Positions 9,229-16,750 of a stretch of 64,000 bases of DNA are shown piece by piece. The notes beneath the pieces were generated by a model that was given only the letters and a program-made list of their open reading frames with translations, did no database searches and was not told where the DNA came from. The DNA lies in NCBI RefSeq assembly GCF_004343775.1, contig NZ_PTXL01000001.1:372001-436000 (forward strand), in the 5' to 3' direction. Position 1 is the stretch's first letter. The number at the start of each line of letters is the position of its first letter. The position numbers and the translations under genes are program-made. The stretch comes from Burkholderia sp. SRS-46 (lineage in GTDB: Bacteria > Pseudomonadota > Gammaproteobacteria > Burkholderiales > Burkholderiaceae).

Positions 9229-9447
9229 CTACGCGCCGTGCACCGCGATGCGCGTATCGCCGAGTAGCACGACCTGTCCCGCGCGGATCTTGCAGGTCTT
9301 GCGGAGTTCGACCGTGCCGTCGACCTTGACCGCGCCGGACGCGACGATCACTTTCGCGGAGCCGCCGCTGTCGGCGAGGCCGGTGATCTTGAGGAGGTTG
9401 TGCAGCTCGACGAACTCGCCGGTCAGCGTGAAATCCAGATTGGGCAT
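9229..9447 (-). CDS. Small S4-domain RNA-binding protein (YbcJ-like)
   Basis: A 72-residue protein made almost only of an S4 domain. It contains EFVELHNLLKITGLADSGGSAKVIVASGAVKVDG, the S4 alpha-L motif that binds structured RNA. E. coli YbcJ is of the same size and order. It may assist ribosome or tRNA metabolism. The ATG at 9447 gives the family length; longer forms of the frame add a low-complexity arginine-rich leader with no family match. Confidence 0.88.
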   Translation of the reverse strand: MPNLDFTLTGEFVELHNLLKITGLADSGGSAKVIVASGAVKVDGTVELRKTCKIRAGQVVLLGDTRIAVHGA

Positions 9448-9797
9448 GACGAAGGAAGCGCACGGGGCGCGGGAGGAATCGCCCCGCATCATACGGCACC
9501 GCGGGCCCGCGCGCGAGGGCGGCGGGGCGGTGGCGTCACCGGGCAACCGCGCACGATCGCCGTCCCGACCCCGGCCGGCGCAGGCTTAACACACCCCGGC
9601 GGGGAGTGTGTCAGTCCGAGGTGTTAAAGAGTGTGAGCCATTCGTCAGCAAATGAAACGGTGGGTAACAGTCTGCGAGATCGGCGAACCCGCCGCGCGAA
9701 CGACGGGTCTCTAGCCGTACCTGCTGCATGTTGCGGCGGGTACGCGACGGATCGCATCGACGCGATCCGCGCCAACAACTTCTTGAGGAGGATAGCC
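9448..9797. other. 350-bp intergenic region with several hairpins
   Basis: No gene is seen. An ACACA-CCCC / GGGG-TGTGT hairpin lies at 9590-9613. A wider TTAAC.../...GTTAA repeat spans 9585-9628. A perfect GGATCGC/GCGATCC stem-loop at 9749-9768 ends about 30 bases before the next ATG. These make a structured leader for the gene at 9798 likely. No clear sigma-70 promoter could be placed. Confidence 0.45.
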
Positions 9798-10214
9798 ATG
9801 TCCAAGATTCGTACGATGCTGATCGGTGCCGCTCTGACGGCGTTCGCCACTTCGGCCGCATTTGCCCAGACGGGCACGGGCGCACAAGGCGCGGCAGGCG
9901 CCGGCGTGCAGGTGCAGACGCCGGTGGGCGGCGTGGGCGCGCAGGGCGGCGCCAATGCGGGTGCGGCGGCCGGCAACACGGTCGGCGGCGCCACCGACGC
10001 AATGAGCTCGGCGGCCGACCAGGCCAAGGACACCGCGTCGTCGGCTGTCCATTCGACGAAGAAGCACGTGAAGCACGCCGCGAAGTCGGCGAAGGGCCAT
10101 GCCGACGCCGCGAAGGCAAAGGCTGGCGAGGCGCTCGACGGCGGCGCGTCCGCCCAGGGCGGGGCGTCGGTCGGCGTGAAGGGCGGTGCATCGGCCGAGG
10201 GCGCGACGCAGTAA
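9798..10214 (+). CDS. Exported Ala/Gly-rich small protein of unknown function
   Basis: A 138-residue protein with a signal peptide (cleavage near residue 23, AAFA|QT). The mature part is rich in Gly, Ala and Val (GVQVQTPVGGVGAQGGANAG). A central Lys/His/Ala helix (residues about 80-110: SAADQAKDTASSAVHSTKKHVKHAAKSAKGHADAAKAKAGEA) resembles LEA-like or histone-H1-like amphipathic segments. A Gly-rich end follows. A strong ribosome-binding site (AGGAGGA) sits 8 bases before the ATG. It probably acts in the periplasm or at the surface. I do not recognise a family; related short genes are common in Burkholderia. Confidence 0.75.
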   Translation: MSKIRTMLIGAALTAFATSAAFAQTGTGAQGAAGAGVQVQTPVGGVGAQGGANAGAAAGNTVGGATDAMSSAADQAKDTASSAVHSTKKHVKHAAKSAKGHADAAKAKAGEALDGGASAQGGASVGVKGGASAEGATQ

Positions 10215-10278
10215 GCGTCGTCCGCCACTGCCGCACGACGCTCGCCCCGGAAGGCGCGTCGTTGCGGCGGCGCTCAAG

Positions 10279-10318
10279 CGGCCCGGTTCGTTTCGCGCGA
10301 ACCGGGCCGTGTTTCGTT
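10279..10318 (+). terminator. Terminator after the Ala/Gly-rich gene
   Basis: A perfect 12-bp stem CGGCCCGGTTCG (10279-10290) / CGAACCGGGCCG (10298-10309) with a 7-base loop and a T-rich TGTTTCGTTT tail. It lies between convergent genes. Confidence 0.8.
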
Positions 10319-11097
10319 TACTGCGGCCGGCGCTGTTCCGGCGTCTGGCCCTGCGATGTCCGCGCGGCCGCCGGCGCAAACACGCTGCGCAGCCAGGCGG
10401 CGAGGCGCGCGAACACGTCGTACGGCTCCTCGACGAAGATCTCCGGCTTCAGCAGCCGCAGGTACTCCATGATCTGCTGCGCCTCCGGCTTCTGGAACGA
10501 ACCGTGCGCGAGCCCCAGCCGCAGCAGGCCGCGCAGCTCGCCGAGCTTGTCGCGCGCGGTGCTGCCGACGCTCATCTCGCACGCGAGCTTGGCCTCGTAG
10601 ATCCGCTGCCGCAGCGATTCCGCAAGCCGCCACGCGGGCGTCTGCATCTGCTCCTCGAGCACCTGGATGTCCTGCACCGCGCTCTTGATCTGCGCGGCCA
10701 GCGGGTCGATCAGGTCGGCGTCGCTCTGCGCCTCGGCGACGATCGCCTTCGACCAGTCGCGGCAAGCCTTCGCGAGTTCGTCCGGCGTCCATTCGGAGCG
10801 CGCCGCGAAGCCGAAGCCGAATTCGCCGGCCTGCCGCATCAGGATCGCGACCACGTCGGGGAACTCCTTGTCGAGCGTGCGCTTGGCCCACGCGTACTGG
10901 CCGCCCTGCAGCATCCGCTGCACGGCGTGCTCGGTCAGCGGCACCATGTTGTCGAGCAGTTTTGCGCGCAGGAAATCCTCGAACGACGGGGTCGCGAATT
11001 GCGGGTCGAGTTTCAGCGACACGCGCACGAATGCGTCGTAATCCTTGCGCAGGGACGCGAGTGTGTCGTCTTTGAGGGAAAGGGTGATCTGGCCCAT
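10318..11097 (-). CDS. Conserved-looking hypothetical cytoplasmic protein
   Basis: A 259-residue soluble, mostly helical protein without signal peptide or membrane segment. It starts MGQITLSLKDDTL. It has several Glu/Lys/Arg-rich helices, a likely coiled segment around QIKSAVQDIQVLEEQMQTPAWRLAESLRQRIYEAK (residues about 143-177) and a disordered Gln/Pro tail. I do not recognise a domain. It stands alone between the terminator above and the azlCD block. The ATG at 11097 is chosen because upstream residues are arginine-rich and non-conserved in character. Confidence 0.6.
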   Translation of the reverse strand: MGQITLSLKDDTLASLRKDYDAFVRVSLKLDPQFATPSFEDFLRAKLLDNMVPLTEHAVQRMLQGGQYAWAKRTLDKEFPDVVAILMRQAGEFGFGFAARSEWTPDELAKACRDWSKAIVAEAQSDADLIDPLAAQIKSAVQDIQVLEEQMQTPAWRLAESLRQRIYEAKLACEMSVGSTARDKLGELRGLLRLGLAHGSFQKPEAQQIMEYLRLLKPEIFVEEPYDVFARLAAWLRSVFAPAAARTSQGQTPEQRRPQ

Positions 11098-11248
11098 GAA
11101 TCGTCTCGATGGCGGCCCGCGCCGGCCGGACGCCGGAATGGCGCGCCGCATCGGCGCGTCGTCGGCAATCCGGTCCGCGCCGGGGCCGATGGCAGGTCTT
11201 CACCCGTTTATCGGCCGATCGGGCGGAAACTTGAGCGGACGGGCGCGT

Positions 11249-11590
11249 TCAGGCGGGCAGCCAGCCGTGCGGCAGCACCACGCCCTGCCAGAGGAAGAAC
11301 ACCGCGAGCCCGACCGCGATCGTCACGAGCGGCCGGCGCGTCGCCGCGGACACCAGCACGGCGGCCAGCGCGCCGACGAGCTGCGGATTGCGCCAGGTGA
11401 GCTCGGCGGTGCCGCCGTGCGGCGACACGGTCATCGGCACGATGATCGCGGTCAGCACGGTGACCGGCACGAAGCCGAGCGCGGTGCGCACGAGCGGCGG
11501 GAACGCGAGGCGTTCGCCGAACAGGAACAGCGTCGAGCGGATGGCGTAAGTGATGACCGCCATCCCGAGGATCAGCAGCGCGTAGCTCAC
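11249..11590 (-). CDS. azlD: Branched-chain amino acid exporter small subunit
   Basis: A 113-residue membrane protein with about four hydrophobic helices. The N-terminal YALLILGMAVITYAIRSTLFLFGERL is typical of AzlD/YgaH. It pairs with AzlC to export branched-chain amino acids or analogues. It starts with GTG at 11590 after a good GGAGG site and overlaps the azlC stop by four bases (GTGA), showing translational coupling. Confidence 0.92.
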   Translation of the reverse strand: MSYALLILGMAVITYAIRSTLFLFGERLAFPPLVRTALGFVPVTVLTAIIVPMTVSPHGGTAELTWRNPQLVGALAAVLVSAATRRPLVTIAVGLAVFFLWQGVVLPHGWLPA

Positions 11591-12339
11591 GATGCGGCCT
11601 CCGTGCGCGGGCCGGTGCGGGCGCGGTCGTGCAGCAGCGTGAACGCGACCCCCACCACGACGCCGGCGGCCACCGCGCCGAGCAGGCCGAGCTTGTACGG
11701 CCAGCCTTGCCAGTAGTAGGCGAGCGCGCCGGCCGTCGCGGCGGCTGCGAAGTAGCGCAGCGTGCCGAGCTGCGGCACCACGATCGCGATGAAGGTCGCG
11801 GCCATCGCGAAATCGAGGCCGAGCGACTGCAGCCCCGGGAACGCCGAGCCGAACCCGAGGCCGGCGAGCGTCCACAGCTGCCAGTTCAGGTACATCGCGA
11901 GGCCCGAGCCGAAGAAGTAGTACGGGCCGATCGCGCCGGGCGGGAAATGCCGGTAGTGCGCATACGCGACCGCGAACACTTCGTCGGTCATCAAAGCGCC
12001 GAGCGTCGCGCGCCAGCGCAGCGGCAGGTGGGCGACATACGGCGCGAGCGTCGCGCTGTACAGCAGGTGGCGCAGGTTGACGATCAGCGTCGTCGCGAGC
12101 ACCACGGCAAAGCTCGCGCTGCCGGCGATCAGCCCGAGCGCGATGAACTGCGCGGAGCCGGCGAACACGGCGAGCGACATCAGCGCGCCGTGCCAGCCGG
12201 CGAGCGGGCCGCCGCTGACGAGCGTGCCGAAGATCACGCCGAACGGCGCCGCGCCGACCATCATCGGGATCGTGTCGCGGGCGCCGTCGAGCCACTCGTT
12301 CAGCGGCCGGCGGGGGGATGACATGGGTGACGGGTTCAA
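11587..12339 (-). CDS. azlC: Branched-chain amino acid exporter large subunit
   Basis: A 250-residue AzlC/YgaZ-family permease. The N-terminal GARDTIPMMVGAAPFGVIFG and the NLRHLLYSATLAPY segment (about residues 88-101) are family hallmarks; several membrane helices follow. The start is set at a TTG codon (12337-12339), five bases after a strong GGAGGAG. The first ATG, 15 bases further in, is too far from that site. It is coupled to azlD downstream and preceded by an AraC regulator in the same direction. Confidence 0.92.
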   Translation of the reverse strand: MNPSPMSSPRRPLNEWLDGARDTIPMMVGAAPFGVIFGTLVSGGPLAGWHGALMSLAVFAGSAQFIALGLIAGSASFAVVLATTLIVNLRHLLYSATLAPYVAHLPLRWRATLGALMTDEVFAVAYAHYRHFPPGAIGPYYFFGSGLAMYLNWQLWTLAGLGFGSAFPGLQSLGLDFAMAATFIAIVVPQLGTLRYFAAAATAGALAYYWQGWPYKLGLLGAVAAGVVVGVAFTLLHDRARTGPRTEAAS

Positions 12340-12421
12340 GATTGCTCCTCCATGCGCGGGAGGTTAGCGCGCCGGCACCCGGGCGGCTTGTATGTTCTTG
12401 CGCTGCCGCCGGGCCGGCGTG

Positions 12422-13324
12422 TCAGCGCGTCTGCCAGCGCCCCGGCGGCACCCCGAACATCCGCTTGAAGTGCCGCGTGAAATGGCTCTGGTCGACGAAG
12501 CCGCTGTCGGCCGCCACGTCGGCGATGGCGACGCCCGCGCGCAGCGGCGCCAGCGCGCGCTGCAGCCGCAGCTGGTTGCGCCACGCATGGGGCGGCATGC
12601 CGGTCGTGCGCGTGAACAGGCGCGCCGCATGGAACGGCGACAGCCCGGCCGCTTGCGCGACCTCGTCGAGCGTCAGTGCGCAGGTCAGGTCGGCCGCGAG
12701 CCGTTCGCGCATCGCCTCGACGCGTGGCTCGTCGGCCGCGAGCGACGCCGGCCGCGGATGCGCGTCGGCGTAGCGCACGATCAGCGTCGAGAACGCGTCG
12801 AGCATCGCCGTCTCGGCGGCAAGCGGGTCGTAGATGCGCGGCGCGCCGGGCGCCACGTCGTCGTCGGCCTGCGGGCCGTGTGCGTGGCCGGTCGTCGCGC
12901 GGACGCTGCCGGCCTCCATCATCCGGTGCGCGTGCGCGAGCCTGGCCGCGAGATCCGCGTCGCGAATGACGTCGGGCGGAAACCAAGGCGCATCCTGCGG
13001 GCGCCCCGCAATCGCGCTCGCGAGCGACCGGATGAACTCGACCGGCATGTAGCAGACCCGGTAGCGCCAGCCGTCGTCGGTGGCGCGCGAACCGGTGTGC
13101 ACTTCGCCGGGATTGATCACGGGCACGGTGCCCGTCTCGGCGATGTGGCCGGCGCCGCGGTAGGTAAAGCGTTCGGCGCCCGCCACGATCACCGGGATCG
13201 TGTAGGCGTCATGCCAGTGCGGTGCGAAGGTGTGGTCGCGATAGGCGGCCGTGACGAGATCCGCGTCCGGCAGCAGCGGGGTGCGCCAGTAGCGCGCGGA
13301 ATCTCGGAGGCGGGCGGCGGACAT
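12422..13324 (-). CDS. AraC-family transcriptional regulator
   Basis: A 300-residue protein with an N-terminal cupin-like sensing domain (FAPHWHDAYTIPVIVAG, residues about 33-50; GTVPVINPGEVHTG) and two C-terminal helix-turn-helices (TLDEVAQAAGLSPFHAARLF and IADVAADSGFVDQSHFTRHFKRMFGVPPGRW). It lies 82 bases upstream of azlCD on the same strand. AraC-type genes with this sensor are often beside AzlCD exporters, so it is probably their activator. Ligand unknown. Confidence 0.9.
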   Translation of the reverse strand: MSAARLRDSARYWRTPLLPDADLVTAAYRDHTFAPHWHDAYTIPVIVAGAERFTYRGAGHIAETGTVPVINPGEVHTGSRATDDGWRYRVCYMPVEFIRSLASAIAGRPQDAPWFPPDVIRDADLAARLAHAHRMMEAGSVRATTGHAHGPQADDDVAPGAPRIYDPLAAETAMLDAFSTLIVRYADAHPRPASLAADEPRVEAMRERLAADLTCALTLDEVAQAAGLSPFHAARLFTRTTGMPPHAWRNQLRLQRALAPLRAGVAIADVAADSGFVDQSHFTRHFKRMFGVPPGRWQTR

Positions 13325-13381
13325 GACGGGGCGCGGGAGGGGCGAATCGAGATAGTGTAGTCCCGCGCGGGCCCGGTGCGC

Positions 13382-13867
13382 TTACTTGACGGGGATCGGC
13401 GTCGCGGCCGCGACGGGTACCGCGGTGACGCTGTTCTTCGGGCTGCCGCTGACGACCCGGTCGCTGTACGTCAGGTAGACGATCGTGTTGCGCTTCTTGT
13501 CGACCACGCGCACCACGTGCAGCGTCTTGAAGATGAACGACATCCGCTCGCTGAACACGTCGGACTGCTGCTTGAGCGGCCCCGAGAAGCTGATCGGGCC
13601 GACCTGGCGGCACGCGATCGACGCTTCGCTCGGGTCCTCGGCGATGCCGAGCGAGCCCTTGATCCCGCCCGTGCGGGCGCGCGACACGTAGCAGGTCACG
13701 CCGCCGACCTGCGGATCGTCGTAGGCTTCGACGACCACGCGGTCGGAGCCGGTCAGGCGGAAGTTGGTATTCACGCTGCCGACTTCTTCCGCATGCGCGA
13801 GCGGCGCAGCGGCGAACGAGGCAAGGAGGAGGGCGGATGATGCAGCAAGGCTGAGGCGATTCTTCAT
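13382..13867 (-). CDS. creA: CreA-family periplasmic protein
   Basis: A 161-residue protein with a signal peptide (cleavage near residue 24, AHA|EE). The body [36 protein letters not shown] followed by [16 protein letters not shown] matches CreA, including two conserved cysteines. CreA is widespread but its role is unknown; in E. coli it sits beside creBCD, which is absent here. The start at 13867 gives the signal peptide. Confidence 0.9.
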   Translation of the reverse strand: MKNRLSLAASSALLLASFAAAPLAHAEEVGSVNTNFRLTGSDRVVVEAYDDPQVGGVTCYVSRARTGGIKGSLGIAEDPSEASIACRQVGPISFSGPLKQQSDVFSERMSFIFKTLHVVRVVDKKRNTIVYLTYSDRVVSGSPKNSVTAVPVAAATPIPVK

Positions 13868-13957
13868 CGTCGGAATCTGAAGCGATTTCGGGACAGAGAC
13901 TCTAGCATGCGCGGGGGACGCGCTTTTGTGCCGTTTCGTGCGGTTGCCGGAAAAACA

Positions 13958-13984
13958 AAAGGCCCGTCGCATGGACGGGCCTTT
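13958..13984 (-). terminator. Terminator after tRNA-Asn
   Basis: On the reverse strand, AAAGGCCCGTC pairs with GACGGGCCTTT around a 5-base loop, then TTGTTTTTCC. It begins 8 bases after the tRNA CCA end. Confidence 0.85.
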
Positions 13985-13991
13985 CGCTGTC

Positions 13992-14067
13992 TGGCTCCCC
14001 GACCTGGGCTCGAACCAGGGACCTACGGATTAACAGTCCGGCGCTCTACCGACTGAGCTATCGGGGA
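13992..14067 (-). tRNA. tRNA-Asn (anticodon GTT)
   Basis: A 76-base cloverleaf read on the reverse strand, starting TCCCCGATAGCTCAG, with anticodon loop CTGTTAA (GTT), T-loop GGTTCGAGCCC and an encoded CCA. It has its own consensus promoter and terminator. Confidence 0.97.
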
Positions 14068-14087
14068 ACAAACAGCAGAGAAACGAG

Positions 14088-14116
14088 ATTGTATGGAGTG
14101 TTGGCTAAGCTGTCAA
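14088..14116 (-). promoter_or_regulatory. Sigma-70 promoter of tRNA-Asn
   Basis: On the reverse strand, a perfect TTGACA (14111-14116) is separated by exactly 17 bases from TACAAT (14088-14093). The expected start lies about 14 bases before the tRNA. Confidence 0.88.
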
Positions 14117-14166
14117 CACTTTTGGCGCGCACCGTGCAAAATTTTTTGCGGGCGGGCGCCGGGAGA

Positions 14167-14490
14167 TCAGCGCTCGAGCAGATGCAGCTTTTCCTGCACG
14201 TCTTTCCAGTCGTCCGCGTCGGCCGGCGCCGGCTTCGTCTTCGTGATCGACGGCCAGTCCTTCGCCAGCTCGGCGTTCAGCGCGGTGAACTGCTGCTGGT
14301 CGCCCGGAACGTCTTCTTCGGCATAGATCGCATTGGTCGGGCATTCGGCGACGCACACGGCGCAGTCGATGCACTCGTCCGGATCGATGGCCAGAAAGTT
14401 GGGACCTTCACGGAAGCAATCCACCGGGCACACATCCACGCAATCCGTGTATTTGCACTTGATGCAGCCTTCGGTCACAACGTGAGTCAT
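14167..14490 (-). CDS. fdxA: 7Fe ferredoxin
   Basis: A 107-residue FdxA-type ferredoxin. The first cysteine set ([17 protein letters not shown]) and second set ([12 protein letters not shown]) hold one 3Fe-4S and one 4Fe-4S cluster. The pattern begins at residue 9 after MTHVVTEG. It carries electrons in the cytoplasm. The start at 14490 gives the standard N-terminus. It is monocistronic; the partner enzyme is not in the neighbourhood. Confidence 0.95.
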   Translation of the reverse strand: MTHVVTEGCIKCKYTDCVDVCPVDCFREGPNFLAIDPDECIDCAVCVAECPTNAIYAEEDVPGDQQQFTALNAELAKDWPSITKTKPAPADADDWKDVQEKLHLLER

Positions 14491-14628
14491 TAAAACGCTC
14501 CTGCTTGGCGGTATATATGGGGTGGCGTTGGCGCCAAAAGCGGCATTGTAACTGAAGCGCCAAACCCGCATGGCGTGGTCGGCTTTCCGGCTTATACCGT
14601 TTCGTGATTAGTTTATGAGCACGCGCAT

Positions 14629-14637
14629 GGGGGGGGG
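14629..14637. repeat. Run of nine G upstream of pncB
   Basis: A homopolymer of nine G in the intergenic region, about 120 bases before the pncB ATG. Such runs can change length by slippage, and this one lies in possible promoter or leader sequence. Confidence 0.6.
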
Positions 14638-14757
14638 CGCCCTGCGGGATGCCGCGCGGCTTCGTGATGGTCGGGCCCGCATTCGGGTAACATGGCCGGC
14701 AGACCGGGCGGCGCGCGGTGCGCCGGGGCCGGTCCCGATATTGGCGGTGCCGTCATC

Positions 14758-15957
14758 ATGATCATCACTTCGCTGCTCGACACGGATCTCTACAAATTCA
14801 CGATGATGCAGGTCGTCCTGCATCACTTCCCGGCCGCAAGCGTCGAGTATCGCTTCAAGTGCCGCACGCCCGGCGTCGATCTCGTGCCGTACATCGACGA
14901 GATTCGCGACGAGGTGCGCGGCCTGTGCGCGCTGCGCTTCACCGACGAAGAGCTCGACTACCTGCGCCGGATGCGCTTCATCAAGAGCGACTTCGTCGAC
15001 TTCCTCGCGCTGTTCCACCTGAACGAGAAATACATTTCGATCACGCCGTCGCCGAAGGGCAACGGCGAGATCGACATCGAGATCAAGGGGCCGTGGCTGC
15101 ACACGATCCTGTTCGAGATCCCGGTGCTCGCGATCGTCAACGAGGTCTATTTCCGCAACACGCAGCGCGAGCCCGACTATCGGGAAGGGCGCGGGCGGCT
15201 GTGCGAGAAGATCAAGCTGCTCGGCGCGAAGCCGGAGTTCGCCGACTGCAAGATCGCCGACTACGGCACGCGCCGGCGCTTCTCGAAGGTCTGGCACGAG
15301 GAAGTCGCGCTCACGCTGCGCGACGGCCTCGGCCCGCAGTTCGCCGGCACGAGCAACGTGCTGTACGCGATGAAGCACGACATCACGCCGCTCGGCACGA
15401 TGGCGCACGAATACCTGCAGGCGTGCCAGGCGCTCGGCCCGCGGCTGCGCGACTCGCAGACGTACGGTTTCGAGATGTGGGCGAAGGAATACCGCGGCGA
15501 CCTCGGCATCGCGCTGTCGGACGTCTACGGGATGGACGCGTTCCTGCGCGACTTCGACATGTACTTCTGCAAGCTGTTCGACGGCGCGCGCCACGATTCG
15601 GGCGATCCGTTCGAGTGGGGCGAGCGGATGATCTCGCACTACGAAGCGAACCGCTGCGACCCGCGCACCAAGGTGCTGGTGTTTTCCGACGCGCTCGACA
15701 TCCCGAAGGTCATGCAGCTGTACGAACGGTTCCGCGGCCGCTGCAAGCTCGCGTTCGGCGTCGGCACCAACCTGACCAACGACCTCGGCTACGTGCCGCT
15801 GCAGATCGTCATCAAGATGGTTCGCTGCAACGGCCAGCCGGTCGCGAAGCTGTCCGATTCACCGGGCAAGAGCATGTGCGACGACAAGGCGTATCTCGCG
15901 TACCTGCGCCAGGTGTTCGGCATCGCGCCGCCGGCCGAGGACGACGCGTCGCAGTAG
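14758..15957 (+). CDS. pncB: Nicotinate phosphoribosyltransferase
   Basis: Makes nicotinate mononucleotide from nicotinate and PRPP with ATP use, feeding NAD salvage. The 399-residue length matches the family. [14 protein letters not shown] (residues about 5-18) is the N-terminal signature, and [12 protein letters not shown] (about residue 280) is the phosphate-binding loop. The frame is open further upstream, but [12 protein letters not shown] is the family N-terminus, so the ATG at 14758 is used. No nearby NAD gene. Confidence 0.96.
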   Translation: MIITSLLDTDLYKFTMMQVVLHHFPAASVEYRFKCRTPGVDLVPYIDEIRDEVRGLCALRFTDEELDYLRRMRFIKSDFVDFLALFHLNEKYISITPSPKGNGEIDIEIKGPWLHTILFEIPVLAIVNEVYFRNTQREPDYREGRGRLCEKIKLLGAKPEFADCKIADYGTRRRFSKVWHEEVALTLRDGLGPQFAGTSNVLYAMKHDITPLGTMAHEYLQACQALGPRLRDSQTYGFEMWAKEYRGDLGIALSDVYGMDAFLRDFDMYFCKLFDGARHDSGDPFEWGERMISHYEANRCDPRTKVLVFSDALDIPKVMQLYERFRGRCKLAFGVGTNLTNDLGYVPLQIVIKMVRCNGQPVAKLSDSPGKSMCDDKAYLAYLRQVFGIAPPAEDDASQ

Positions 15958-16002
15958 GCCCTGGCCATCCGGCCGAAGGTGCGTGGCGCGCGGGGCGGCC
16001 GG

Positions 16003-16008
16003 TATAAT
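16003..16008 (+). promoter_or_regulatory. Candidate -10 box before lutC-like gene
   Basis: Consensus TATAAT, 36 bases before the ATG at 16045. The -35 region is poor. It suggests a separate start for the lutC/antiporter/dehydrogenase/rmuC run. Confidence 0.4.
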
Positions 16009-16044
16009 CCGACGGTATCGCACGCAACGTCACGAGGACCGTTC

Positions 16045-16707
16045 ATGGACACTTCCGCTGCCCGTCGCCAGATCCTCGCGCGCATCCGCGCCGCGCAGGG
16101 TCGCGCGGCCGAACCCGACGCGGCGGAGCGCGAAGCGGTCGCCGACTATCTCGCCCGTCATCCGCAGGGGCCGCGTCCGCCGGCGCCGGCCGACCTGGTC
16201 GCCGCGTTCGTCGACGAGGCGACCAAGCTCTCGACGACCGTCGACGAAGTCGCGACGCTCGCCGATGCACCGGCCGCCGCGGCCCGCTATCTCACCGCGC
16301 ACGGCCTGCCGACGCAGGCCGTCGCCTGGCGCACGCTCGCCGAGTTCGACTGGGCCGGCGCAGGCCTGAGCGTCGAATGCCGCAAGCCGGCCGACGGCGA
16401 TCTCGTCGGCCTGACCGGCTGCTTCTGCGCGACGGCGGAAACCGGCTCGCTGGTCTTGCTGTCCGGCCACGATACCTATGCGTCGGCCGGCCTCTTGCCG
16501 GAGACGCATATCGCGATCGTGCCGGCGTCGCGGATCGTCGCCGGCCACGAGGACGCATTCGCGCTGATCCGCGCGGAGCGCGGCGAATTGCCGCGGGCGG
16601 TCAATTTCGTGTCCGGTCCGTCGCGCACGGGCGACATCGAGCAGACCATCGTGCTGGGCGCGCATGGCCCGTACCGCGTCCACGTGATCGTCGTGCTGGG
16701 CGCGTGA
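16045..16707 (+). CDS. LUD-domain protein, LutC/YkgG-like
   Basis: A 220-residue LUD-domain protein. TAETGSLVLLSGHD (about residues 131-144) and the end region FVSGPSRTGDIEQTIVLGAHGPYRVHVIVV match LutC/YkgG. In other bacteria LutC works with LutA and LutB to oxidise L-lactate to pyruvate. Neither LutA nor LutB is adjacent here, so this is an orphan copy or its partners are elsewhere. It is 43 bases upstream of the antiporter and probably co-transcribed. Confidence 0.85.
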   Translation: MDTSAARRQILARIRAAQGRAAEPDAAEREAVADYLARHPQGPRPPAPADLVAAFVDEATKLSTTVDEVATLADAPAAAARYLTAHGLPTQAVAWRTLAEFDWAGAGLSVECRKPADGDLVGLTGCFCATAETGSLVLLSGHDTYASAGLLPETHIAIVPASRIVAGHEDAFALIRAERGELPRAVNFVSGPSRTGDIEQTIVLGAHGPYRVHVIVVLGA

Positions 16708-16750
16708 CGCGCCCGATCAATCCACCGCCATTCAAAAAAGGAAGTTCCGC

